DNA of 64,000 nucleotides from Archangiaceae bacterium (GCA_016714225.1 JADJNS010000019.1:255992-319991), one strand, 5' to 3'. Positions 56,250 to 64,000 are shown, counted from the first letter of the stretch. Notes: generated by a model not told the origin, from the sequence alone. A program made the numbers and translations.

Positions 56250-57572
56250 TCACGTACTCGTCGCCGGCATCGCTTCGGGCGAGGCCACGCCAATCGCACG
56301 CCGGGAGCTCAGCCCCACCTTCTCGAGCTCGGCAGCGACGTTCGCGTGGCGTCGTTCTTCGGCCATCGCCTCGCGCAGTCGCTGTGCCGCGGTGCGAAAT
56401 GACGGCTCGCTCAAGACGCGCCGCACCGCGCGGCGAATCGCGCTCACCGAGGCGCTGGGTTTGAGCCGAAGCCCGGCGCCGGCGTGTACCACCCGCGCTG
56501 CGGTGTCGTCCTGATCGCGGCCCATCGGCATGCACACCATGGGTACGCCGGCGGCCAGGGCCTTGAGCGTCGTGCCATGCCCGCAGTGCGTGACCAGCAC
56601 TGACGCGCTCTTCAGCAGCTCGCGGTGAGGGGCCGAGCGCGTCACCACCACCGAGCCCGACGAGGTCACCTCGCCATCAGGCAGCATCTCACCCAGCGTC
56701 ACCAGCCCGCGCACCGGAAGACTCGACAGTGCGGCCACCACGTTTCGAAGCGCCGCGCCCTGGTTCTGAAAGGTGCTGCTGAAGCCCACCAGCACCAGCG
56801 GGTCTCGGTTGTCGGCCGGCCACGGAGCGGTCCACGGGGCCACCCAGTCGGGGTCGTCGAGAACCGGGCCGACGTAGTGCACGTGGGCGGGCACGTGCGG
56901 AGCGGTGAAGTCGAAGGCTGCGCTGGTGAGCACCAGAAACGACTCGACCTGCTGCAGCGAGTCGAAGAACGCCCGCAGCGGCGGAAGCCCGAGCTGCTGC
57001 CGGGTCTGATTGAGAAGCGGCACCGCCTGGTCGAAGGTTCGCACCACCAGCCGCCGGAAGACCGTGTCGCGCAGTCGGCCCAGCCAAGAACGCGCCGGCA
57101 TGAAGCCGGGGCCGAAGGGTGGGGCGCCCGCGGCAGGCAGCGGCCAGATGTTGGGCACCAGCCCGACCGCCGGCAGCGCGCGCCGTTCGGCTGCCATGCA
57201 GGCGCCGAAGATCGTGTACTCGCTCACCATCACGTCAGGCAAGACGGCGTCGATGGCTTCGAGGGTGTCGGCGGCGTACCGACCGGCGGGGCCGGCGATG
57301 AACTTGTCGCGGTAGTTGCGCAACCCCTCGAGGGGGTTCTTCGTCTCCCAGTCCCTCAGCAGGTCGTCTTCGGGCCTGAGCGACGTGCGGTGCGGCGCGG
57401 TTCGCCAGGGCCTGAAGCCGCACCCCGCCCGCTGGGCCTCTGCTTCGATGGTCGGGTCGCCAAGCACGGTGACGGTGTGCCCGCGTGCGAGCAGTGTGCG
57501 CGCGACGCCCAGCAGCGGCGGGACGTTGCCGCCGCCCTCCCACATCGCAAACATGAAGTGTCGGGTCGTCAT
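56250..57572 (-). CDS. UDP-glycosyltransferase family (MGT/GT1) enzyme
   Basis: 440 residues, cytosolic. GT-B fold of the macrolide/antibiotic glycosyltransferase type: N-terminal FAMWEGGGNVPPLLGVARTL, acceptor domain, then the donor-binding signature GHGTTLKALAAGVPMVCMPM and GRDQDDTAARVVHAGAGLRL, the PSPG-like motif including the conserved GTxxEAL/GVPxVxxPxxxDQ pattern. It transfers a sugar from NDP-sugar to a small-molecule acceptor, likely to inactivate or decorate a natural product. ATG 57572 is preceded by gaggagcacc and overlaps the TetR gene's stop (ATGA), so the regulator and enzyme form one operon. Confidence 0.93.
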   Translation of the reverse strand: MTTRHFMFAMWEGGGNVPPLLGVARTLLARGHTVTVLGDPTIEAEAQRAGCGFRPWRTAPHRTSLRPEDDLLRDWETKNPLEGLRNYRDKFIAGPAGRYAADTLEAIDAVLPDVMVSEYTIFGACMAAERRALPAVGLVPNIWPLPAAGAPPFGPGFMPARSWLGRLRDTVFRRLVVRTFDQAVPLLNQTRQQLGLPPLRAFFDSLQQVESFLVLTSAAFDFTAPHVPAHVHYVGPVLDDPDWVAPWTAPWPADNRDPLVLVGFSSTFQNQGAALRNVVAALSSLPVRGLVTLGEMLPDGEVTSSGSVVVTRSAPHRELLKSASVLVTHCGHGTTLKALAAGVPMVCMPMGRDQDDTAARVVHAGAGLRLKPSASVSAIRRAVRRVLSEPSFRTAAQRLREAMAEERRHANVAAELEKVGLSSRRAIGVASPEAMPATST

Positions 57573-58189
57573 GGTGCTCCTCTCGGGGCGACATCGGCGG
57601 GTGCGGCGTGGGCGAGCGCGGTGAGCAGCTCGAGAAAGACGCCCTCGGTCTGGCCGCGGCTCAGCTGCAGGTCGCGCCGCAGCAGCTTCCAGTTCATGAC
57701 TTCGGTCGCCAGGTAGAATGCCGTCACCTTGCGGCGGTAGGCGGCGCCCCTGTCTCGCGGCAGGTATGGGGCGAAGACACGCTCGACCCAGCTGCGGTGG
57801 CTCTGGCGACTGCCCTGCAACATGTAGCGAATCGCGGGGACGCGGTGCTCGATGGCGAGCACCCGCACGTTGGCGTCGCCCATGCGCTCGTAGCGACCGA
57901 GCAGCACGCTGACGGCCTCGCCCAGATCTCCCGGCTCGACGGTACGGGCCGCCTCTTCCCGAGTGCGCAGCCAGTCGGCGGTCGCAAAGGCGAGGCGGTC
58001 TTTCGAGCCGAACTGGCGAATCACGGTCTGTTTCGACACCTTCGCCCGCGCGGCGACCTGCTCGAGGCTCAATGCGTCGTAGTCGAGCTTGAGCCACAGC
58101 GCGTAGGCGGCGCTGAGAATGCGCTGGCGGGTGCGCTCGACCGCGGCGCCGCGCCGCTGCATTCGGTACGACCGGGTCGTCGACTTCAT
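57569..58189 (-). CDS. TetR/AcrR family regulator of the glycosyltransferase operon
   Basis: 206 residues. N-terminal TetR domain with helix-turn-helix ALSLEQVAARAKVSKQTVIR and FGSKDRLAFATADWL; C-terminal ligand-binding helices. Expected to repress its own operon and release DNA when a small molecule binds. A perfect operator with 10-bp arms (58212-58242) lies 23 bases before ATG 58189. The downstream overlap with the glycosyltransferase suggests the enzyme's acceptor is the inducer. Confidence 0.92.
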   Translation of the reverse strand: MKSTTRSYRMQRRGAAVERTRQRILSAAYALWLKLDYDALSLEQVAARAKVSKQTVIRQFGSKDRLAFATADWLRTREEAARTVEPGDLGEAVSVLLGRYERMGDANVRVLAIEHRVPAIRYMLQGSRQSHRSWVERVFAPYLPRDRGAAYRRKVTAFYLATEVMNWKLLRRDLQLSRGQTEGVFLELLTALAHAAPADVAPRGAP

Positions 58190-58211
58190 GTGACCGACCA
58201 TGCCACGAACA

Positions 58212-58242
58212 CATTTGGCGTGTCTAACGGTAACGCCAAATG
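58212..58242. promoter_or_regulatory. TetR-type operator, perfect 10-bp inverted repeat
   Basis: CATTTGGCGT, 11-base spacer (58222-58232), ACGCCAAATG. The arms are exactly complementary and one arm repeats the other two DNA turns away, as for TetR dimers. It lies directly upstream of the TetR-glycosyltransferase operon. Confidence 0.75.
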
Positions 58243-58271
58243 GCGCGCTCTGCGTTGGTGTTGCCCAACAC

Positions 58272-59504
58272 CTATGGAGCGTACCGGCCGTAGGCGGCCG
58301 CGGCCGAATTGGTGGGGTGGAAGTCAGCGCCGGCTGCGTTGACGAAGTGGGGGTCAATCGCCAGATTGCTGGAGCCGGTGAGACCCGGTGAGCTGGTGTC
58401 CACCACACCCGACGACTCGAAGCCGACGTTGTCGTGCGCCTCGTTGCCGGTGCCGGTCAGCGAAAAGGCGGTCACGTTCTGGGCTGACGATTTGACCATG
58501 ATGTTCCGATACACTTGGCAACCGTTCGCTGAGTACGAGACCTGAAGATTCGAAGGGCCGAGGTTGTTGTAGAAGGTGTTGTACCGGACCACCAGATTGC
58601 GAGGCAGGCCTGTGCTGCCTCCCACGTTGCCAATCTTGACCCCGCGGCCGTTGGCGCTGTTGTAGAGCAGGTTCCGCTCGATGATGCCGCCGTCGACCTG
58701 GTTGGCATAAATCAGGTGATCTTGATTGGTCGCCGGGGACGGTTGGGTGTCGTGAATCGAGTTGTACGCCACCCGGAAGTTCTGCGCGCCGCCAGAGATC
58801 AACAAGCCAGCAAACGAGCGAGCCCCCCAGAGCTCGGAATTGATCAACGCCCAGTCGCGACCGCCCGACATCTTCACCATGTGTTGGCTCGCCGAGTTCG
58901 ACGAGTTCCAGGTGACGTTGATTCCGTCGATGGTGACGTAGTCGGGCGCGTTGAGCCACAGCAGCCCACTGATCACCGGCCGCTCACCGGGGTAGTTGCG
59001 AACGGTGATGGGGTGGGTCGCGCTTCCGGCCAGCGAGCCGCTGACGTTCTCTACGTAGGTGCCGCCGCGAATGTAGAGCGTCTGTCCGGGCGCAACGCTG
59101 GACAACCCCTTGTCGACCGTTCGAAACGGTTGAGCTTGCGTTCCCGGCGCCGAGTCGGATCCGGTGGTCGCCACATAGAGCGCACCTGCGACCATGCCGC
59201 CGCTCCCGCCCGCTGCTCCACCGGCGCTGCCGCCCGCTGCTCCACCGGCGCTGCCGCCCGCTGCTCCACCGGCGCTGCCGCCCGCTGCTCCACCGGCGCT
59301 GCCGCCCGCTGCTCCACCGGCGCTGCCGCCCGCTGTGCCACCGGCGCTGCCGCCCGCTGCTCCACCGGCGCTGCCGCCCGCTGCTCCGCCGGCGCTGCCG
59401 CCCGCTGCTCCGCCGGCGCTGCCGCCGCCGACGCCCGCGGGGTCCGGGGCTTCACCGCAGCCAGCCAGGAACAGCAAGAGAGCCAGTTGAGCCCGTCGAT
59501 TCAT
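58272..59504 (-). CDS. Parallel beta-helix lipoprotein with long Gly-rich linker
   Basis: 410 residues. Lipobox MNRRAQLALLLFLAGC (ATG 59504). Residues about 25-100 are GSAGGAAG repeats. Then a right-handed beta-helix: ALYVATTGSDSAPGTQAQPF, VAPGQTLYIRGGTYVENVSG, HPITVRNYPGERPVISGLLW, YVTIDGINVTWNSSNSASQH, FRVAYNSIHDTQPSP, VDGGIIERNLLYNSANGRG and NLVVRYNTFYNN. The DUF1565 start and the NxxxxN-type ladder match pectate-lyase-like or polysaccharide-binding surface proteins. Catalytic residues not identified. Confidence 0.88.
   Translation of the reverse strand: MNRRAQLALLLFLAGCGEAPDPAGVGGGSAGGAAGGSAGGAAGGSAGGAAGGSAGGTAGGSAGGAAGGSAGGAAGGSAGGAAGGSAGGAAGGSAGGAAGGSGGMVAGALYVATTGSDSAPGTQAQPFRTVDKGLSSVAPGQTLYIRGGTYVENVSGSLAGSATHPITVRNYPGERPVISGLLWLNAPDYVTIDGINVTWNSSNSASQHMVKMSGGRDWALINSELWGARSFAGLLISGGAQNFRVAYNSIHDTQPSPATNQDHLIYANQVDGGIIERNLLYNSANGRGVKIGNVGGSTGLPRNLVVRYNTFYNNLGPSNLQVSYSANGCQVYRNIMVKSSAQNVTAFSLTGTGNEAHDNVGFESSGVVDTSSPGLTGSSNLAIDPHFVNAAGADFHPTNSAAAAYGRYAP
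59208..59428 (-). repeat. About nine tandem copies of a 24-bp unit (GSAGGAAG linker)
   Basis: Near-perfect 24-base repeats with core ccgctgctccaccggcgctg, coding the Gly/Ala/Ser linker of the beta-helix lipoprotein. Units differ by single bases (t for c variants). Confidence 0.9.
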
Positions 59505-59648
59505 GAGCCCCACCGAGCAAGTCTCAAGCCTCATTTGAGCTCAGCGGTTCGACCTTGATCCCTCGCTGAATTCAGTCGGTTCGAACGGGTTGCCTCGAGA
59601 AGAACCGTGGGAACTGCGAGCCGAAGGGCGCGCCTGCAGTGTCCACCC

Positions 59649-59664
59649 GTGCCATCGATGGCAC
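59649..59664. promoter_or_regulatory. Perfect 16-bp palindrome
   Basis: GTGCCATCGATGGCAC, fully symmetric with an even centre, 145 bases upstream of the beta-helix lipoprotein start and just after the hydrolase gene's end. The form resembles LacI/GntR-type operators; no such regulator is in the window. Confidence 0.45.
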
Positions 59665-59711
59665 AGCTCGATTTCTACGCGTGGCCGAGGAGTAGGAGGA
59701 GCTCTTCGACT

Positions 59712-60638
59712 TCATCGCCGGGGGTCGGCGCGCCACCGCTCGCGCTTGAGGCCGTGGTTCAAGAGCCGCTCGACCTGGGCGGCGCTGACGCCCGCGAGCT
59801 CGCCCGCGAAGTGCAAGAGCCGCAGCGCGAAGCCTCGGGGGTCATCGAGGAACCCGCTGTGGCCCCAGCCGGGCGGCTGCTCGAGCCGGGCCTGCGGCGG
59901 CAGGTGCGCCTTGAACCACTGCAGGTTGGCTCCCGGCAAGATGCGCTCGCAGTCGCCCCACAGCACCCGCATCGGCATCTTCAGCGACGCCAGCTCTTCG
60001 GCGACGAACAGCTTCGCGACGTCCATCTCGCGCAGCACCGCGAGCGTCTGCGGCAGGGTGAAGTAGCGGCGCAGCCCCAGCGCCACCACCTGCCGGTAGG
60101 GGTGGCGCTCGGCGAACAGCGCGTCGACGAACTCGACCGCCTCTCGATGCGAGCCCAGCGCGAAGCGCGCGCGCAGCTCGGCCAGCTCGGCCTCGGTCAT
60201 CAGCGCGCCCGCGGGCGACGCCACCAGCAGGCCCGCGACCTTCTCGGGCCGCATGAGCGCATAGCGAATGGCGACGTAGCCGCCCAGTGACGTGCCAGCC
60301 AGCACCACCGGCTCGTCGATGAGGGCGTCGAGCGCCTCGGTGATGCCGAGCAGCAGGGTCGCCCCATCGAGGCGTTTCGGCATCTGCGAGAAGCCGTGGC
60401 CGGGCAGGTCGGGCAGCGCCACGCGCGACAGCGCCTTCAGGTACGGCGTGACGCCCAGGTAGTGCACCCCCGCGGAACTCAAGCCGTGCAGCAACACCGT
60501 GGCGGGCAGCGGGCCGTTGCCGCGCCGCTCGAGCACGTGAACCCTGCCCACCGAAGTGTCGAGCCACCGCCGGTCATAACCTTGCAGGAGTTGGAGAGAG
60601 GTCCGCGCCAGGCGCTCTCCCCAATGAATGAAGCTCAC
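59712..60638 (-). CDS. Alpha/beta hydrolase
   Basis: 308 residues from GTG 60638. Canonical fold: VLLHGLSSAGVHYLG oxyanion region, VALPDLPGHGFSQ, nucleophile elbow GTSLGGYVAIRYALM, a lid with ELRARFALGSHREAVEFVDA, acid WGDCERILPGANL and catalytic His GWGHSGFLDDP. Likely an esterase, lipase or related hydrolase. No signal peptide. Its start overlaps the start of the acyltransferase on the other strand by 15 bases (60624-60638), so the two promoters must lie within each other's coding sequence. Confidence 0.9.
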   Translation of the reverse strand: MSFIHWGERLARTSLQLLQGYDRRWLDTSVGRVHVLERRGNGPLPATVLLHGLSSAGVHYLGVTPYLKALSRVALPDLPGHGFSQMPKRLDGATLLLGITEALDALIDEPVVLAGTSLGGYVAIRYALMRPEKVAGLLVASPAGALMTEAELAELRARFALGSHREAVEFVDALFAERHPYRQVVALGLRRYFTLPQTLAVLREMDVAKLFVAEELASLKMPMRVLWGDCERILPGANLQWFKAHLPPQARLEQPPGWGHSGFLDDPRGFALRLLHFAGELAGVSAAQVERLLNHGLKRERWRADPRR

Positions 60639-61517
60639 TCCCAGAATCTGACGGCCCCCGGCGGCTCGCGCCACGGACAGTTGTCGAGGTGGTTCAACGC
60701 GCTGATTCATCACGACTACGGCCGCGACCCGCGGCGCTTCGACCCGGTGTTCGGGCGGAAGCTGGTCGGCGGCCTCGAGCACCTCTACGGCCCAGGCCGG
60801 TACTTCGACCTCTCGATGCGGGGGCTCGAGCACGTGCCGAACGAGCCGTCGATGCTCATCTGCAACCACTCGGGCGGCACCACCTCGCCCGACGTGTGGG
60901 CGCTCGGGGTGGCCTGGTACCAGCGGTTCGGCTTCGAGCGGCCGCTGTACTTTCTCTGCCACGAGCTGTTGTTCGCGCTGCCGAGGTTCGCCCGCTTCTT
61001 CGAGAAGTGCGGAGCGCTGCGGGCCTCGATGGAGATCGCCAGCGAGGTGCTCGCGATGGGGCGCGACGTCGTCATCTACCCGGGCGGCGACCGCGACGTG
61101 TGGCGGCCGTACTCCGAGCGGTACCGCGTCGACTTTCGCGGGCGCAGCGGCTTCGCCCGCCTGGCCATCGAGCGGCGCGTACCCATCGTGCCCATCGCCC
61201 ACGCCGGCTCGCACGAGACCTTGCGGGTGCTGACCTCGGGCCACGCGCTGGCCAAGGCGGTCGGGCTGCACCAGGTGGCGCGCGCCGACATCTGGCCCAT
61301 TCACCTCTCGCTGCCGTGGGGGCTCGCGCTGGGGCCGGTGCCGCACCTTCCCCTGCCGGCGAAGTTTCGCTTCCTCGCCGGCGCCCCCCTGCGCCCCGGC
61401 GGCCGCGACGCCCGCACCCTCGCGCTCGACGGGCAGCGCGCGATTCAGCGGCAGCTCGACGTGCTCGCCGACGAGGCCTCACCCCACCACGAGGTCACGA
61501 GCCCCACCCACCACTAA
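60624..61517 (+). CDS. Lysophospholipid acyltransferase (LPLAT/DAGAT-like) family protein
   Basis: 297 residues from ATG 60624. Family motifs: NHSGGTTSPD (residues 81-90, the NHxxxxxD-type catalytic block), ELLFALPRFARFFEKCGAL, VVIYPGGDRDVWRP (equivalent of the FPEGxR block), RSGFARLAIERRVPIVPIAH. Transfers acyl chains to lysophospholipid or glycerol acceptors at the inner membrane face. No separate membrane helix. Starts head to head with and overlapping the alpha/beta hydrolase; the coupling of a hydrolase with an acyltransferase suggests lipid remodelling. Confidence 0.9.
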   Translation: MNEAHSQNLTAPGGSRHGQLSRWFNALIHHDYGRDPRRFDPVFGRKLVGGLEHLYGPGRYFDLSMRGLEHVPNEPSMLICNHSGGTTSPDVWALGVAWYQRFGFERPLYFLCHELLFALPRFARFFEKCGALRASMEIASEVLAMGRDVVIYPGGDRDVWRPYSERYRVDFRGRSGFARLAIERRVPIVPIAHAGSHETLRVLTSGHALAKAVGLHQVARADIWPIHLSLPWGLALGPVPHLPLPAKFRFLAGAPLRPGGRDARTLALDGQRAIQRQLDVLADEASPHHEVTSPTHH

Positions 61518-61520
61518 AGG

Positions 61521-62537
61521 TCACCGGGCGACGCTGATGCACAGCTTCCCGGTGACGGCCCCCGCGACGAGGCGACGCATCGCCTCGGGCACCTGCTCGA
61601 GCCGCCAGGTGCTGTCGATGGCAGGGGTCACCTTGCCCTCGTCGATGAGCCCTCGCAGCACCTCGAGGTCGGCGCCGTTCTCGTCGGGCAGCTTGAGCCG
61701 CACGCGCTGGCTGATGAACGGCGCGCGCAGCAACGCTCCGAGCTGGCGACCCATGCCGGTGAGGGCGCCCCCGCCTTCGCCCCCCACGAACACGATGGTG
61801 CCCTCGCGGGTGGCGGCGCGGCGCAGCCGGCCGAGCGGAGCGTTGCCCGCGATGTCGAGAATGAGGTCGTACTTCGCGCTGCCGTCGGCCCAATCTTCCC
61901 GCGCATGGTCGATGACCCGCTCGGCGCCGAGCGAGCGCACCTTCTCGGCCTTCGCGCCGCTGCACACCGCGGTCACGTGCGCGCCGAACGCCCTCGCCAG
62001 CTGCACCGCGTAGGTGCCCACGCCTCCCGAGGCGCCGATGATGAGCACCCGCTGGCCCGCCGCGACGCGGCCCGAATCGCGCAGCGCCTGCAGCGCCGTC
62101 AACCCCGAGACCGGAACCACCGCGGCCTGCTCGAAAGAGAGGCGCTGGGGCATGAGGGCGAGCTTGTCTTCGCGCGCGGCCGCCAGCTGGGCGTACGAGC
62201 CCTTGCCGATGCCGAACACCCGGTCGCCGGGAGCGAAGCGGGTGACCTGCGCGCCGACCTCGACCACCGTGCCGGCCAGGTCGAGCCCGGGCACCGGGTT
62301 TCTCGGGGTGGTGAGACCGGTGGCGAGCCGCACCGCGTACGGGTAGCCCGCCATCAGGTGCCAGGTGCCCCGGTCCATACCGGCGGCGTGCACCTCGACC
62401 AGCACCTCGCGCGGGCCGATGCGGGGCCGCGCCCGCGCGCCGACCGAGAGGACCTCGGCCGAGCCGTAGCCCCGCTGCAGCACCGCCGTCATCGGCTCTT
62501 CGTTCACCCCTGCGCGCAGCGCTGCGGTCGTGTTCAT
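61521..62537 (-). CDS. Zinc-free MDR-family NAD(P)-dependent oxidoreductase
   Basis: 338 residues. Medium-chain dehydrogenase/quinone-oxidoreductase fold: VLVEVHAAGMDRGTWHLMAG, PVPGLDLAGTVVEVGAQVTR, nucleotide site LIIGASGGVGTYAVQLARA, EKVRSLGAERVIDHAREDW and a substrate domain. The zinc-ligand Cys cluster of alcohol dehydrogenases is missing, so a quinone- or enoyl-reductase activity is likely. Divergent from a TetR gene across two operator palindromes, so its transcription is probably TetR-controlled. Convergent with the acyltransferase (three bases between stops). Confidence 0.9.
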   Translation of the reverse strand: MNTTAALRAGVNEEPMTAVLQRGYGSAEVLSVGARARPRIGPREVLVEVHAAGMDRGTWHLMAGYPYAVRLATGLTTPRNPVPGLDLAGTVVEVGAQVTRFAPGDRVFGIGKGSYAQLAAAREDKLALMPQRLSFEQAAVVPVSGLTALQALRDSGRVAAGQRVLIIGASGGVGTYAVQLARAFGAHVTAVCSGAKAEKVRSLGAERVIDHAREDWADGSAKYDLILDIAGNAPLGRLRRAATREGTIVFVGGEGGGALTGMGRQLGALLRAPFISQRVRLKLPDENGADLEVLRGLIDEGKVTPAIDSTWRLEQVPEAMRRLVAGAVTGKLCISVAR

Positions 62538-62553
62538 CGTTTCTCCCTTTCGA

Positions 62554-62601
62554 CTTACGTTGTAAGGTTGATGCGTGGTGAATAGCCTTACGCCGTAAGG
62601 C
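62554..62601. promoter_or_regulatory. Two TetR-type operator palindromes in a divergent promoter
   Basis: CTTACGTTGTAAG (62554-62566) and GCCTTACGCCGTAAGGC (62585-62601). Both share the core CTTAC-N3-GTAAG; their centres are 33 bases apart, three DNA turns, on the same face. They lie between the divergent MDR and TetR genes. Confidence 0.75.
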
Positions 62602-62632
62602 CGTCAAGTCAGCTCCGAGGGAGTCGCGTCAG

Positions 62633-63328
62633 GTGCCGAAGAACAGGTTGAAGAAGCGGTCGCCGGTGAGCCGGGCGGGGGCCATCGAGGTGGCGGTGGC
62701 GCTGGCCGACCGCGCCGGCATCGAAGCGCTCACCATGCGGAGCCTGGCGAAGGAGCTCGGGGTCGAGGCGATGTCGCTGTACCACCACTTCCCGAACAAG
62801 AGCTTCATTCTCGATGGCATGGTCGACGTGGTGTTCGCGCAGATCGAGGTGCCCGAGCCCGGGCGCACCGACTGGAAGACGGCGATGCGCCGCCGCGCGC
62901 ACTCGGCGCGGGCCGCCCTGAACCGCCACCCATGGGCGATCGGCCTGATGGAGTCGCGCGCGGCGCCCGGCGAGGCGACGCTGCGGCACCACGACGCGGT
63001 CTTGGGGTGCCTGCGCGCCGGCGGCTTCTCGCTCGCGCTCACCGGTCACGCGTACTCACTCATCGACAGCTACCTCTACGGCTTCGCCCTACAGGAGCAG
63101 AGCCTGCCGTTCGACACCCACAGCAGCGCCGACACCGAGGCGGTCGCCGCGGAGATTTTCGCCAAGCTGCCCCAGGGCGCCTACCCCCACCTCGCCGAGT
63201 TCACCCTGCGGCACGTGCTCAAGCCGGGGTACTCGTACGCCAAGGAGTTCGAGGTCGGCCTCGAGCTGCTGCTCGACGGCCTGCAGCGCGCGCTCGAGCG
63301 CGAGGCGGGCTCGAGCCGGGCGACGTGA
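62633..63328 (+). CDS. TetR family regulator divergent from MDR oxidoreductase
   Basis: 231 residues from GTG 62633 (SD gagggag nearby). TetR N-terminal domain with ALTMRSLAKELGVEAMSLYH and HFPNKSFILDGMVDVVF; the C-terminal part (AHSARAALNRHPWAIGLMES, GFSLALTGHAYSLIDSYLYG) resembles the TetR_C class regulating tetracycline or aromatic-compound genes. Expected to repress both itself and the divergent MDR gene through the CTTAC-N3-GTAAG sites. Confidence 0.92.
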   Translation: MPKNRLKKRSPVSRAGAIEVAVALADRAGIEALTMRSLAKELGVEAMSLYHHFPNKSFILDGMVDVVFAQIEVPEPGRTDWKTAMRRRAHSARAALNRHPWAIGLMESRAAPGEATLRHHDAVLGCLRAGGFSLALTGHAYSLIDSYLYGFALQEQSLPFDTHSSADTEAVAAEIFAKLPQGAYPHLAEFTLRHVLKPGYSYAKEFEVGLELLLDGLQRALEREAGSSRAT

Positions 63329-63409
63329 CTGTCCACTGGGGGGAGACAGGTTCAGACGTGCTTACGTTCGCCGGAAAGCTCGCGCAGTCTCGAGCGGCGA
63401 GAAATCGCC

Positions 63410-64000
63410 ATGCGAACCCCTCGGCTCTTTGCCCTCTGTTGCCTCGCAGCCTGCGGTACCCCGATCGACCCCGAGCTGCTCGACTCGGCGGGCCAGGCCG
63501 AGACCGTCAACCAGGACCCCGGCTTCGTGCAGGTCTGGGTGAACAACGTCGAGAACCTCGAGGAGCCGAGCGAAAGCTGCCCCGGCGACTGGAAGGACCT
63601 GCTCTACACGATGGACCGGGCGACCCTGAGCCCCGACTTCTTCCTGGTGCAGCAGGTGAGCGACCGCGCCCAGCTCGACCGCGTCGTCTCGACGATGAAC
63701 CACCGCCTCAAGGGCACCTGGGCGGGCATCATCGCCGACCCCAACCCCAAGCCGTTCAACTCGCCGTGCGGCCCCGCCAAAGACGACCAGACCAACGCCA
63801 TCATCTACCGCACCGCCCGGTTCGACCCGGTGGGCCCCAAGGATACGTGGAAGGCGTGGCGCCGCATGCCCTCGGGCAACTGCGAGCGTGACCCGACGGC
63901 GCGCACGCTCATCGTGATGCAGCGCTTTCACGACCGGCGCGCGAACAAAGACCTCACCGTCGCGTCGCTGCACTGGTCGACCGAGAAGAACGCCGACGGC
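63410..64000 (+). CDS. Endonuclease/exonuclease/phosphatase-like secreted lipoprotein, 3' truncated by window
   Basis: At least 197 residues, no stop before the window end. Signal with lipobox MRTPRLFALCCLAAC. The mature part has EEP-fold strands: VQVWVNNVENLEEP, DFFLVQQVSDRAQLDRVVS, AGIIADPNPKPFN, TNAIIYRTARFDPVG and DLTVASLHWSTEKN. Such secreted nucleases or phosphodiesterases act on extracellular DNA or sphingolipids; catalytic His/Asp of the C-terminal half lie outside the window. Function inferred from fold only. Confidence 0.75.
   Translation, partial: MRTPRLFALCCLAACGTPIDPELLDSAGQAETVNQDPGFVQVWVNNVENLEEPSESCPGDWKDLLYTMDRATLSPDFFLVQQVSDRAQLDRVVSTMNHRLKGTWAGIIADPNPKPFNSPCGPAKDDQTNAIIYRTARFDPVGPKDTWKAWRRMPSGNCERDPTARTLIVMQRFHDRRANKDLTVASLHWSTEKNADG

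Noticed and set aside
57569..58408. N-terminally extended TetR protein
   Set aside because: The extension would cross the operator and reads low-complexity Pro/Thr; ATG 58189 gives standard TetR length.
59208..59428. CRISPR-like array
   Set aside because: Units abut without unique spacers and code a Gly/Ala linker in frame.

Overview
The window looks like chromosomal DNA of a myxobacterium (Myxococcota, most likely a Myxococcus/Cystobacter-type lineage; genus not identified). By eye it is very GC-rich (about 70%). It carries two MYXO-CTERM sorting tails (GCGC or CGCG, a hydrophobic stretch, then an Arg cluster), a full and a broken copy of the myxobacterial DUF2378 (TIGR02265) family, many large secreted proteins and lipoproteins with Cys-rich CxxxxxCxxGxC modules, Gly-rich linkers or beta-propeller repeats, and a eukaryote-like Ser/Thr kinase coupled to an FHA sigma-54 activator. 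No phage genes, insertion sequences, CRISPR array, tRNA or rRNA were recognised.

Layout. 1-4.4 kb: tandem RND exporter genes of the MdtB/MdtC class, the first broken by an internal deletion. 4.4-5.4 kb: a VOC-fold gene followed by a graveyard of duplicated scraps (a broken DUF2378 gene and a broken RND 3' end). 5.4-14.4 kb: mostly leftward secreted proteins and Cys-rich lipoproteins, the intact DUF2378 gene and a broken rightward gene. 14.5-18.6 kb: a beta-helix protein, an NAD(P)-binding protein, a GST, an M28 peptidase and a small lipoprotein. 18.6-19.2 kb: a 600-base gap. 19.2-21.5 kb: tex. 21.5-26.4 kb: a divergent metal locus, with the MbnH/MbnP pair leftward and a His-rich membrane-anchored protein plus a TonB-dependent receptor rightward, and a palindrome in the shared promoter region. 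26.5-33.4 kb: an orphan large protein, a small membrane protein, a PAS-GAF histidine kinase, an HEXXH protein, a pirin and an Asp/His-rich lipoprotein. 33.5-40.4 kb: a giant propeller/cadherin-repeat surface protein with a MYXO-CTERM tail, running in frame into a small secreted ALGA-type protein. 40.9-44.3 kb: the DUF1592-type cytochrome and DUF1552 Tat-exported pair. 45.1-48.8 kb: a translationally coupled leftward operon (repeat/TM protein, Ser/Thr kinase, FHA sigma-54 activator). 49-56.2 kb: secreted proteins, including a second large-protein plus small-partner module paralogous to that at 33.5-40 kb. 56.2-58.2 kb: a TetR-glycosyltransferase operon with a clear operator. 58.3-64 kb: a beta-helix lipoprotein, an alpha/beta hydrolase and acyltransferase that overlap head to head, an MDR oxidoreductase divergent from a TetR regulator with two operators between them, and a truncated nuclease-like lipoprotein.

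How the genes work together. The best functional units are: the MbnP/MbnH-TonB receptor locus (probably periplasmic copper or other metal handling and uptake); the kinase-activator operon (signal to sigma-54 transcription); two TetR-controlled enzyme loci with visible operators; and two paralogous surface-protein modules, each a big secreted protein followed by a small envelope protein. At least five otherwise good genes contain frameshifts, some in homopolymer or dinucleotide runs. Either the assembly carries indel errors or this region is decaying; the two duplicated scraps at 4.8-5.3 kb cannot be explained by single-base errors.
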